Positions 20,320 through 30,599 of a stretch of 64,000 nucleotides of DNA are shown piece by piece. Position numbers and translations under genes: made by a program. The stretch comes from Kingdonia uniflora (lineage: Eukaryota; Streptophyta; Magnoliopsida; Ranunculales; Circaeasteraceae): the NCBI GenBank assembly GCA_014058105.1, contig JACGCM010001497.1, positions 2,728,001 through 2,792,000 of the forward strand. The letters run 5' to 3'. The notes under the pieces are model-generated. The model was not told the origin of the DNA and ran no database searches. It worked only from the letters and a program-made list of their open reading frames with translations. Every line of letters starts with the position of its first letter. The stretch's first letter is position 1.

Positions 20320-21530
20320 GTGGAAGAAGGGTGACAAAAAAGATGATGAAGATGTGAAAGATGTCGAGGAGAAAGTTAAATCTGTTGAAGAAAAGCAACC
20401 ACAAGTTACTAAAGAAGAGGAAGTTCAAGAGGTATTTATCTAACATTTGTTTTGAGTTATCTATCATATTTGTTGCTATCCTATTGTTTGTTCATTTAAT
20501 TTTACCATTCTTAGTATGTATATCCTATTTTACAGATGGAAGAATGAAAGAATAGAGATGAAAAAGTTGATGATATTGAAAAATATGGTGAGGAGAAAGC
20601 TAAATCTGAAGAAGAAGAACTTCAAGTTACTAAAGAAGAGGATTCAGAACAACCAACTGTAGTGGTGTATTATAATAGAAAAAAAGTTGTACAACATGCC
20701 AATGAGGTATTTGTTGAAGAAGAGGATTCATAACCTCAAATTACCTAACTGCAACTAATATTTGTTTGTATTGAGTTATCCATAATATTAACATCACCTA
20801 TCCATACTATTTTTTTATTTTAATTTGTTTCTTCTTTAACCTTTGTTGTACAGACTATGGTGACTGCAGAGGTAGTAAAAGCTGATATAGTATTCTTCAA
20901 CCAGGAGGAAGTTGTTGATGAAGCTTATCAGTTAACTTATCATTTGTTTGCAGGTGACTTCTCATTTTCTTCTTTTATTTTACCATATCTTGTCTTACTC
21001 TTATCATTTGTAGTCTATTTATTTATAGACTAAAGAGAGTAAAGAGGAGGTGAAACAGAGTAAAGAGGAGGAAGATGTTGATGAAGCTAGTCAAGTAACT
21101 TATCATTTCTTTGCTGGTAACTTCTCATTTTCTTCTATTTATTTTCACATATCTTGAATCACTCTTATCATTTGTAGTCTGTTTATTTACATACTAAAGA
21201 GAGTAAAGAGGAGGTAGAACAAAGTAAAGAGGAGAAAGATGTTGATGAAGCTAGTCATGTATCTTATCATTTCTTTACTGGTAATTTTAATCTTATCATT
21301 TATTTGCTGGTAATTCTAATTTTCTTCTATTTATTTTCCCATATCTTGTATTACACTTATCATTTGTAGTCTGTTTATTTATAGAGTAAAGAGAGTAAAG
21401 AGGAGGTAAAACCAAGTAAAGAGGAGGTGGTTGAAGGCAAGGATGATGATGATGATGGAAATTCACAGAAAAAACCAGATCCTATACAAGTAATAAAAGA
21501 AATGGCTATTAACCAGACCAATGTATGAAG
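20320..21530 (+). pseudogene. Acidic repeat exons of the transposon Ulp1 gene
   Basis: A series of small exon-like blocks rich in Glu, Lys and Asp (DVEEKVKSVEEKQP near 20360; EEEELQVTKEEDSEQ near 20610; TKESKEEVKQSKEEE near 21030), each flanked by T-rich DNA with ATCATTTGT motifs and TACAG/TATAG acceptors. The last three are a tandem array (next entry). They look like a disordered acidic spacer between the DUF1985 region and the protease. Confidence 0.5.
20915..21420 (+). repeat. Tandem array of exon-plus-intron units
   Basis: Three to four units of about 135-195 bp, each with an exon part (ACTAAAGAGAGTAAAGAGG then GATGTTGATGAAGCTAGTCA) and an intron part (CTTCTCATTTTCTTCT then CTTATCATTTGTAGTCTG). 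Units start near 20915, 21031, 21191 and 21385. Differences between units show that it is not very recent. Confidence 0.85.
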
Positions 21531-21629
21531 TACTTTTAAACCAAACAACTGGTTTATTATTCATTCTCATGTAATATAGATATTTATATTTCATTTTCTT
21601 ATTTCAACATATCTGTTCCAACTTGTTTT

Positions 21630-22940
21630 AATGGAGTTAGAAGTAGATGTCACCGTAAAGAAGAGACATACACTAACTGATACAAAAATTAATAAAAGAG
21701 CCTTCAAAATAGCTTGTCAAATGAACTAATTGCATGCTCACTTTGACAAGCTTCTTCCGGGAGTATTATTAGAATCTTTTATTCAAAGACCCATATCTCA
21801 GGATGAGAAAAACCAAGTAGACCAAGTCTGGTCACTGAGAAAAGATGAATTATCTCCTGAAGCTAAGAAGGACAATAGGAGTACCTATAGAAGGATAGGT
21901 AAAGAAATTGTTTGCCTTAACGCTCTCTACACCTTACATCTAAAAGAATGGTTGCACAATAAGGTATTTATATCATTTATTTCTTTTCCTCTATCATTTA
22001 TTGAGTTATCCTTATCATATACTTCATTTTTTCATAAAACTCTCATTTGTTTATAAGTCTTTACCATTTATTTTCAAATTGTTTGTCCTATTTTTGTTGC
22101 ACTTTGGCATTTATTTAAACAGAAGTTGTTTTCATTGAACTTTATCATTTGTTTTGATATTGTTGTCATTTATATTACTGAACTTTATCATTTTTGTTAT
22201 ATAATTTATCATTTTCTTTTTCTGTCCAGGTCATTGATGTGTACATTAAAGCCCTGATTCAATATTTTGATACAAACCATCGTGCCCGCGAAGTTAAAAA
22301 AAAATTATGTGGCGGATGCCTTTTCCTGTCAATATATTGGTAGGGATTTTAATGTCTGGACTAGTATTATGTCCTCTCTGGCAGGTGTTGAATTGAAGAA
22401 GAAATCAATTTGGGAACAAATTGCATCTATACAATGGGATCGTACAATTTCTAATTGCTTCCGTTGAGGAGATTTGAAAGTGGTCAATTCAAAATTAATA
22501 CTCATTCCCTAGAATCTCAATGACAACCACTGGGTCCTTTGTGCTGTGCCCATTAAGGGAAGAAAAATATGCATTTACGATTCACTGGTGAATGCAAAAA
22601 TTGCAAATACACAGAAGAAGAAAAAGTTATCTCCTGGACATCAACATATTGAAGATCAGCTATAAAAGATTTTCCCTAAAATGTTGATATAGATAGATTT
22701 TGCCGATCGTAGTAGTCCACCTACTGGTTTAGAGGTAAATAATTATGGTCTAAACTCAAAATAGACAACTCGTTTTGGAAAATGTCTAATACAACCAAAT
22801 AGTTATGACTGCGGGGTCTATATGCTTATCTCTATGGACAATATCCTAAGGGTGATAAAATTTCTAGATCTGATAGACGGTGATAAATGTCGTTACACAA
22901 TTGCATATGACATATTGAGGTTGGGAACTGAGCTGTAGGA
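21630..22940 (+). pseudogene. Ulp1-type SUMO protease (C48) catalytic region, broken
   Basis: An exon at 21630-21963 reads FDKLLPGVLLESFIQRP, RRIGKEIVCLNALYTLH and LKEWLHNK. After a motif-rich intron (21964-22230) the catalytic region follows: NDNHWVLCAV (His near 22521), KICIYDSLV (Asp near 22580) and IQPNSYDCGVYMLIS (Gln near 22790, Cys near 22809). All four catalytic residues of the family are kept. Two stops lie between Asp and Gln, and there are frameshifts near 22300 and 22640. Ulp1 enzymes cut SUMO from proteins in the nucleus; why MULEs carry them is not known. The gene is convergent with the transposase gene. Confidence 0.82.
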
Positions 22941-23149
22941 GATTTTAAAAAAATTTAATTTGCATTTTGTTGTAACATATAATTTCTGTAATTTTGTAAA
23001 GTTATAAACAGTTATTAATATCATTCATTTATATGATCTTTATTATTTGTTATATCTTCTTTGTCATTCGTATATGACATATTTATTATTTGTTAAAATG
23101 AAGTCAGAATCTAGTTTATCTAGTTGGATATATGTCATTTTATGAATTA

Positions 23150-24400
23150 TATGATCAACTTATAATTAATTTGTCATTTCTTATGAATGATTTATCATTC
23201 GTTATCTGAGATTTAGCATTTCTTATCTGTGGTTATATATTATTTGTCATTCGTTATCTATTATTTGTCATTTATCTTCTATGATTTAGTATTTGTTATA
23301 TATGATTATTCATTTGTTAACTATGATTATTCATTTGATAACTATAGTTTGTCATTTGTTATCTATGATTTGTCATTTGTTATCAATGATTTGTCATTTG
23401 TTAACTATCAATGGTCTATTTGGTTATTTGATATAATGAATTGTGTTTGTTGGTTAGTAGACAACATTTGTTCTTAAAAACACGATTATTCATTTGTTAG
23501 ATATGATCTGTCATTTATTATCAATGATTTGTGAAGTTTCAATTGATCTATATATTTTGAAGATATATAATATTTGATGTAAGTAGACAACATTTGATCT
23601 TAAAAACACGATTATTTATTTGTAATACAGGATTTGTTATTTGTTAGGTATGACTTATCAGTTATTAGATATGATTTGTCATTTGTTAGATATTATTTGT
23701 CATCTATTAGATATAACTTACCATTTGGTATATGAGATTTATCATTTGTTAGATATGATTTGTCATCTGTTAGATATGACTTGTCCTTTGTTATATGAGA
23801 TTTGTCATTTGTTAGATATGATTTGGCATTTGTAATATGAGATTTGGCATTTGTTATATTCAATTTATCATTTATTATCTATGATTTGATGTAAGTCAAT
23901 GGTCTATTTGGCTATTTGATATAATAAATTTTGTTTTCTTGGTTATCTGAGATTTGTTATTTGTTATCTAAGATTTTTCATTTGTCAACTATGATTTGTC
24001 ATTTGTTATCGCGTATTTGTCATCATTTGTTATATGGTTTGTCATTTGTCATGGATAATTTTTCATTTCTTAGGTATGATTTGTAATTTGTTATCAATAA
24101 ATGATCAATTTTTATATATATATGATTTGTGAAACGTGAACCATCAATTGATCTATTATTTTTGTGGATAGACATTTGATGTAAGTGAATGGTCTATTTG
24201 GTTATTTGATATAATAAATTATGTTTGCTTGGAAATATGAATTGTCATTTGTTATATAAGATTTATCATTTGTCAATTATGATTTGTTAGTTGTTTTCAA
24301 TGATTTGTTACTTATTATGAATGATATATCATTTGCTATATATTATTTCTCATTTTTTATTTATGATTTGTCATCATCCTAAGATTATATTTCTTTAGAT
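23150..24400 (+). repeat. Degenerate minisatellite based on TTTGTCATTTGTTAnnTATGA
   Basis: More than 30 irregular copies of a unit of about 20-24 bp, usually ATTTGTCATTTGTTATCTATG. Larger repeats lie within it: ATTGATCTAT with TGATGTAAGT and a block GTCAATGGTCTATTTGGTTATTTGATATAAT appears three times (near 23407, 23893 and 24185). Non-coding. Confidence 0.9.
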
Positions 24401-24522
24401 TGAAATTGCAATACTCATTCATTGGGCACAAAAAAAAGAAATTTTCATTAGCACGAATATTGTTACATCAATTTACTTATCTATGATCATAGTTTACATT
24501 ATATCAATTTATATCAATTTAC

Positions 24523-24745
24523 GCACTCAGAGGTGGTGGTGGTGGTGGTCGGTCTCCCCTACCACCGCCACCGTCTCCTCCTCCGTAACCGCCACCACCA
24601 CCATTGTCTCTTCCTTAAATTCTACTCAGGGTACCGGCAAGACATCATCGGATGTATACCAGCCGCTCCATCCACCGATGTAACAATATCCTGTGTCAGA
24701 AGACGCATACCATCCCTCCACCCCTACTCTGACGCCGCCATATAC
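24523..24745 (-). pseudogene. Gly/Tyr-rich ORF remnant
   Basis: The minus strand reads YGGVRVGVEGWYASSD, GYCYIGGWSGWYTSDD, then in another frame DNGGGGGYGGGDGGGG followed by RGDRPPPPPPL. A Gly-rich or Gly/Tyr-rich tail is plausible, for instance of an RNA- or DNA-binding protein, but the family is not recognised. The plus-strand frames here (Trp-, Thr- or His-rich) look like shadows. Confidence 0.35.
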
Positions 24746-25319
24746 TAAAAGCGAAGCATTTGATAATAATCGTCATCCCCATCTTCCACCTCTTCATATG
24801 TCATCCCATGGAAGGTAGGAAGTTCAAGGGAATGGGTCCCAAAGTATCAAAGCCACAATTCTTGCATCTTGGCAAGAACCCTAGCCTCGTATGCTTAACG
24901 TCTGGTGGTGACCATCTTCTTCACAGAGCAGTTATAGAGGAAATAGTTGCACAAGATTAAAATAAGGAGGTATTTGCCGAATAAACCACAGTAGTATTTA
25001 TACCATACCAATGCGAACTACAGCAGTATTTAATGTTTAGTTCCAAATCTCAATGTTAGAATGAATTCAAATACAGCAGTATTTAATGCTGACCAAACCC
25101 TTGGAAATGAAGGAACATTAGAAATGACCCCGGGTGCTGAATGTATTTGCTGTCATTTTAAAAAATATATGTCATCCATCAAAAAGTAGTCTATCATTTG
25201 TTTTGGCGTGTTTGTCATTTGCCATCATATGTTATAGTATTATTAACATGTTGTCATTGGTTATGTATCATTTATCATTTCTCATTCAACATCTATCATT
25301 TTATCGATTTCTTTACGAA

Positions 25320-25449
25320 GCTTTAATCAGCTGTCGAAGACATTGGCAATATGATAGCTGCCAGTCTTACAACCATAAATTCAAATCTTGAGTACATTGT
25401 TGACATAGTTAAATTGCTAGAGGAGAGGTTGTCCGGTCTTGAAACATAG
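25320..25449 (+). pseudogene. Possible terminal coiled-coil exon
   Basis: An open stretch ending in TAG at 25449 reads AVEDIGNMIAASLTTINSN then YIVDIVKLLEERLSGLET, with heptad-like spacing. It follows several TCATTTGT motifs as the exons of the Ulp1 gene do. No family recognised. Confidence 0.35.
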
Positions 25450-25624
25450 ATTTGCTTATCTTCTGTAATATTGTTGTTCAGTAGAATTTGTAGTTCAATT
25501 ATCATTATTTATCATTTGTATTACAGTTTTAAACATATGTTCCTTAAGAGTTTAACATTTTAAAGCTAAAAATTAGCGTCACTAAAGATAAGGAATATTA
25601 CACTTCACTCCTACATATTTTCTC

Positions 25625-26026
25625 TACTTGTTAAGATCTAGAGATTTTAACTTGGACAAAAAATCTTGCAGCATCTCCGTTCTGACCTCGGAGATCCTTA
25701 GTTGAGTGCAAATTTCATTTGTAATAGTGTCGAGGATCTGATTGCTCCCTTGACTAGAATTTAGATGTCTTTCGCCATTGACGATTGTGGCATTTTAGAA
25801 TTATTGGGCGTAGAGGATTCTCGAAACCAAGTTTTGAACTGACAATGGTATTGTGGGCAATGGTAAAATCTCCTACCGGACAGTTTAGAGACTCTGCAAA
25901 TGAGACCACAATCGCACTTTTTCACCTCATCTACCCACGTCTATAAACCACACCCACTAATTTTGCGAGCACATTAACAAAACCAGCGGTGAGGGTTGAG
26001 GCTTGTACGTGAGAGACGAAGTTCAT
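25625..26026 (-). pseudogene. GRF-type zinc-finger ORF, frameshifted
   Basis: The ATG at 26026 starts MNFVSHVQASTLTAGFVN; after a frameshift the frame reads KKCDCGLICRVS, GRRFYHCPQYHC and FKTWF. This fits the GRF zinc finger (CxCG ... GRxFYxC ... CxFFxW). After a second shift a helical tail reads EICTQLRISEVRTEMLQDF and ends at the TAG at 25625. GRF fingers occur in DNA-repair proteins and as small plant proteins, and are thought to bind single-stranded nucleic acid. In this element the ORF is one of several small accessory genes. One frameshift each before and after the finger suggests that it is dead. Confidence 0.65.
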
Positions 26027-26047
26027 AATTTTCACCGTACCAGAAAA

Positions 26048-26375
26048 TAAGGGAATACATCATTGGTAGGGAAGTATGTAATGCTTGAGAACTGGAAGCA
26101 AGTGTGCAGGTTATGCAGTTAACACTCTATAATGGTAATAATTCATTCAAAGCAGGAAAATGATAGGCTATTTATAAATAAATGATAATTAACATTCATT
26201 TTGATGATATCGTTGGTCACAACAAATGCCAAATGTTCCGCTTTAAATTTGACAGATTCTTTCCTTTACAGTCGATGTGATAATTTAATCTTATCTTTAT
26301 AACATGATTTTGACAACCTAGCATAAAGTCAACTTTGATTACGTTTACAACAAGCTATCTATCCAAAACATCCAC
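26048..26375 (+). repeat. Direct repeat R1 of a promoter-like segment
   Basis: The segment running from TTGGTAGGGAAGTATGTAATGCTTGA to TCAACTTTGATTACGTTTA...ATCCAAAACATCCACG is repeated in part at 26380-26620 and more fully at 28010-28290; a shorter piece is at 29225-29275. The later copies stand upstream of the coiled-coil ORFs, which suggests duplicated promoters. Confidence 0.75.
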
Positions 26376-26649
26376 GTTGGTAGGGAAGTAAGTAATGCTT
26401 GATAATTCACAACAGTAAAATAAAAATGATATCATAAAGGAATGAGAAATACTAATGGGAGGATGATATTGAATTTACGGTAACAAAAAATTGCTCTAAA
26501 ATAATACTCTTTATAAGAACAAATAAAAATTAGGCATTTTAAATCCAAGGGAAACTTTCTTATACGGTCGATGAGACAAATCAATATTTCCAAGAGCATA
26601 AAGCAGTTGAGTACAATAGATGCAAGATATATAATCTTAACAACAACCC

Positions 26650-26930
26650 CAACAATATTATCTCCAACACGACCCGTAGTTCTTTAATCTAAACCCTACA
26701 CCAACGCCAGACCTTCTCAAGTTATTACACCAACAAAGATGTTCCGATTCTTTGATGCTCCCCAATTTATCAATATCTTTTACCAATCCGAATAAGAAAC
26801 TGCTTGATATATTCCATGAAATCCTGTCTGTGGTGAACGATTCTGTATTCAATGTTTTGTATGATCCACCACCGCCAATATTTAGGGAGTTGCCTCATGG
26901 ATATGGAACTCGGTGTTGCATTTTAGGACT
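26650..26930 (+). pseudogene. Small unrecognised ORF interrupted by a solo LTR
   Basis: Open frame from about 26752: NLSISFTNPNKKLLDIFHEI, VVNDSVFNVLYDPPPP, FRELPHGYGTRCCILGL, then the solo LTR target site at 26926-26930. If the LTR and one TSD are removed, the frame continues for about 15 codons at 27630-27675. It lies after a partial copy of the promoter-like repeat. Family unknown. Confidence 0.4.
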
Positions 26931-27624
26931 TGTAGTAGCCTACTCGTAGCCTTCGACAACCTGCTTAAATGTATCGAAGCCCACTCAATCTCTAAAGCAG
27001 ACTCCCTAGAGATCCCCCGAAGACGAAGCTTTGACATCATACAAAGCTTCGAGGATAAATTAACATACTATAGCAGAAATCCTTCGAGCTTACTAACACA
27101 CGATCGAAGCAAGATAAGACAGACAACCACCTCATCAGATAAGACGGCGCATTGATTGGCCCATGCAGCTACAATGATAGGTTTAACCACCGCGCCGTTC
27201 AGAGACATCACCAATAAATGTTGCAGTGGCAGTGCCGATATGACCGGCGCCTATAACTCGCGGGGATTTCCTGATAGTAATCATGTAATCTTGACCCACA
27301 CTTGGTGACTCAGCTCCCTATATCTCTATAAATAGAGGAGAGGGGAAACCAAGCAGGGGTTAGAAGAATCATCTCCGGCCCTTTATATTTTACCTTTGGC
27401 AACCCAGTGTACACTGTACTCGAACCCACCATTTACTCTTTAGTAATACAATCTATCTTAAAAATCCTCATCAGAGGTCGTAGAGAGTCACATTCGGGCC
27501 TCTACACAAGTGTTTGTCTGTAGTTAATATTTACTTTAGACCAATTACTTGTACCCCTTTGATTGAAGATTGATTATACGTTGTAAGAACTAACTTCCCC
27601 TCCGAATGAAGTTAGGTCCCTACA
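26931..27624 (+). repeat. Solo LTR (gypsy-like), TSD GGACT
   Basis: Starts TGTAGTAGCCTACTCG and ends GGTCCCTACA, flanked by the 5-bp duplication GGACT (26926-26930 and 27625-27629), which sets the borders exactly at 694 bp. A TATA box CTATAAATA is at 27326-27334. No internal region is present, so it is the product of LTR-LTR recombination. GC content is higher than in the surrounding MULE. Confidence 0.9.
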
Positions 27625-27629
27625 GGACT

Positions 27630-28009
27630 GGAGGGGTTTATCAAGATGGCGACAGAAGGTAGTTTGAGAACTCAGTAATAGATTTTAGGCGAGAGATGAT
27701 TGTGGGTGGTGTCGTGGAAGTAAGAGTGGAGAAGAGGAGGTTGTGGACTAGCAGACCAAGTGAGGAAGTGTAGAAGCATTGTTTGAACTTTGAACTTGAA
27801 AGACTTGTTACTTGTTACCCTAAAGGTTAAAGACTTAAAGGGTAACTTCAATATATTGAATTACAATAAAACCAAATTACTTAAACAGTTCACAGATCAA
27901 CCCAAACCACTTAGACTAAACCCTAACCCAATCTATTTATTAAAGCTTAGGAGGGTTTGGGTCAAATAGTCCGCAACCCCTTAAGGCCAAACCCAAACTC
28001 ACAAGTATA
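27630..28009. other. Interval without a recognised gene
   Basis: After a short continuation of the interrupted ORF (to about 27675), only AT-rich DNA with no motif that I can assign. Confidence 0.3.
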
Positions 28010-28320
28010 TAATGCTTGATAAGTTACTCCAGTAAGATGATAATGTTTAAAAAGAAGAATGAAAAATACTACTATAGGAGAATGACATTGAATTTACGGT
28101 GACAGTTAACAACACTAAAATGATACACTTTGTAAAAAAAATGATAAATAAGCCGTTTAAATTCCAAGAGCTTCTTTCCTAAACAGTAGATGTGACAAGT
28201 CAATCTTTATTACTTGATTAGACAACTTAGCTTAAAGTCAACTTTGATTACGTTTAGAATAATTTATTTATCCAAAACATCCACGTGGTTCTCGTCACTT
28301 TAAACACAATGCCCTAAACC
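28010..28320 (+). repeat. Direct repeat R3 of the promoter-like segment
   Basis: Shares ATAATGCTTGATAA, TGAATTTACGGT, TCAACTTTGATTACGTTTA and TATCCAAAACATCCACG with the copies at 26048-26620. Placed directly before the first coiled-coil ORF. Confidence 0.75.
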
Positions 28321-28446
28321 CTACCACGCGTGATTCAATCCCAATTTTCTCCCAAGAATAAAATAACCATAACTGAAAGTTCTTTTCAACTATATATTCT
28401 CAAGCCACAACTATCAAACCTTAAACTCTTTATAACTTCACAAGAA

Positions 28447-28880
28447 ATGTCGCACTCCCACTCCACTCGATTTAGCCGTGCCTCTTCCAGTACCCTCAAG
28501 ATTGGTTTGAGGCGGTAGGGATTGAGGAAGATGAGGCGGACAAACGTCTCTTCACGTTGAATAGAATTTGCCTAATAGAGAAAGATGTCTCCGGTGAGAA
28601 AGCATAACTATTGAAAGAGCATTACGAAGAGTTCAAGGAGAAATTAGGAGAGCTCGATGAAATGGAGAACGAACTGGATAAAATTATAAAAAAGAAAAGA
28701 GAGCATTCTGAAGAGTTTAAGTTCCATATCCGCTTCTTGAAAGATCAGCTCTGCGCCGTCAAGTTGGACCAGGATGAGCTCAAGAAATTGTGGGAGGAGT
28801 CGGTTAGTAAAATTAGCTGTCTCGAGCAGAAGATCATGGCTATGGAACGTGATAAGAATTCCTCAAGTGAGGAGTTGTGA
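28447..28880 (+). pseudogene. Coiled-coil ORF 1 of the MULE
   Basis: Starts MSHSHSTRFSRASSSTLK at 28447. After a frameshift it reads DWFEAVGIEEDEADKRLF and LNRICLIEKDVSGEKA, then a stop, then an 89-codon charged heptad-rich stretch (LKEHYEEFKEKLGELDE; FHIRFLKDQLCAVKLDQ; KISCLEQKIMAMERD) ending at 28880. It is probably a small coiled-coil protein, function unknown. A diverged second copy follows at 29492-29926. At least one frameshift and one stop separate the N-terminus from the coil, so the coil alone may be the only open part. Confidence 0.5.
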
Positions 28881-29204
28881 ACATTTGTGTTGTTTGGTTT
28901 TGGGTTTTTTTTTTAGGTTATTATTGTTTCCCTTGTATGAATATTTGTTTTATTTCATTTCGTTTTTTTGCTTTTAAATAGTGATTTCTATCTTATATGA
29001 GGGAAACAAACAACTGAAAAGTTCCATCTAAAATAAATGATATAAGGGAATAAAACAAATGATAAAGACTACATGAGTAATGTTAGATAAATTTTGAACT
29101 GAACAAAACTGGTGATAACATTTGAACAGACAAATGATAATTTATCGTTAAACAATGACAGTTCAGGAAAGAAACAAATAATATATAGAATACAAACAAA
29201 TGCA

Positions 29205-29400
29205 AAATTTTCTTTAACATATTACAAGTCGGTGTGACAAGTAATAATACTTGATTAGACAACTCAGCTTAAATACTCATATGACTTACGCGTTCAGCAA
29301 GAAATGATGGCGCCGAATTAAAGTAATAATAACTTTTACCCTAAACATCGTGTAATCTCTAACAAGCGTCCCTTCCAAATGCATTCAACTCCCTTTATAA
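29205..29400 (+). repeat. Direct repeat R4, short copy of the promoter-like segment
   Basis: GGTGTGACAAGT...ACTTGATTAGACAACT-AGCTTAAA matches 28193-28240. It is placed directly before the second coiled-coil ORF. Confidence 0.65.
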
Positions 29401-29491
29401 AAACCCTAATCTCAAATTAACTATTCTCAACTCTTCAAGTCTTCAACTATTCAAACTCTAACCCTAAACTCTTTTTAACTTCTCAAAAAAT

Positions 29492-29926
29492 ATGTCGCAC
29501 TCCACTCGAGTCACTCATGTCGCTTTGAGCACTCCATACGATTGGTTTGGGTCGGTAGGGATGCAAGAAGATTAGCGTGACCAACGTCTCTATAAATTGA
29601 ATAGACTATGTCTAATGGAGATGGATATTTTCGGTGAGAATGCCAAATGCTGAAAGAGCATTACGAAGACTTCAGGGGGAAATTAGGAGCGTTTGATTAT
29701 ATCCAGGATGAACTGCATCAAGTTATAGTAAAGAGAGATCAGTATTTTGAAGAGTTCAAGTTCCATATGCGCCTTTTTGGAAGATCAACTCTGCGCCATA
29801 AAGTTGGACCTAGATGAGTACAAGAAACTGTGGAAAGAGTCGGCTTCTAAGATTAGCTATCTCCAGTAGAAGATCCAGGCTTTAGAGTACGATCTGGAAT
29901 GCTTGAAACGTGATCAGAAGTTGTGA
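29492..29926 (+). pseudogene. Coiled-coil ORF 2, diverged duplicate
   Basis: Starts MSHSTRVTHVALSTP at 29492 and shares DWFxxVG, LNRLCLME, the EHYEDF coil and the ending KRDQKL with ORF 1 at 28447. It has more stops and shifts. Together with its upstream repeat this is a tandem duplication of about 1.05 kb. Confidence 0.55.
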
Positions 29927-29929
29927 ACA

Positions 29930-30560
29930 TTTGTTCAAATTTTTTTGGTGTTTAGTTTGATAGTTTTTTTGTAACTAGTTTTTTCCCTATGTATGAATGA
30001 ACATCTGCTTTGTTTTGTTTTGTGTTATTTCATTTGTTTTTTGTTGTTAAATAGTGGTTTTCGTTTAATATGTGGCAAACAAAACACTCAAGGTTCTGTA
30101 AGAAAATAAGAATGATATAAGGGGGGAAAAGTTTAATGATAAACTTAACAAAACTGATGATAAAAATTCTACAGACAAATAAGAAATACTTCGCGCACAA
30201 ATGGCAGTTCAGAAGCAAACAATGATATAATAGAAATCAACAAATGCAAAATTCTTTAAAAACAAATGACAGTTCCGAGGAAAATAATGATATCATGGAA
30301 ACAAACAAATAAAAATTTCTTCTTGCGCAAATGACAGTTCAGAAGCAAACAATGATATCATAGAAACAAACAAACGAGAAATTCTTCATGCATAAATGAT
30401 AGTTCAATAACAAATAATGATATAATGGAAACAAACAAATGAGAAATTCTTTTTAAACAAATGACAATTATATCTAGACAAATGATGATTTTAACAACAC
30501 TAACGATAAAGATCATGTAAATAAATGATACATAGAGTACCCAAAATCATTAGTGCAAAC
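29930..30560. other. Motif-rich spacer without a gene
   Basis: Contains many copies of ACAAATGATA, the reverse complement of the left-arm TCATTTGT motif, often with GACAGTTC or AGAAATTCTT between them. It forms a loose repeat of about 60-70 bp from 30190 to 30460. Confidence 0.7.
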
Positions 30561-30599
30561 TGATTACAACATCTTCATATGGGATGACAGGTAGCTCAG

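Noticed and set aside
23150..24400. Regularly repeated ATTTGTCATTTGTTA looked like a CRISPR-style array
   Set aside because: Units abut with no unique spacers of constant length, the DNA is clearly a plant transposon, and no cas genes exist.
24533..24748. Plus-strand frames rich in Trp, Val or His/Thr
   Set aside because: They are other frames of a GGT/CCA simple repeat; the minus-strand Gly-rich reading is more natural.
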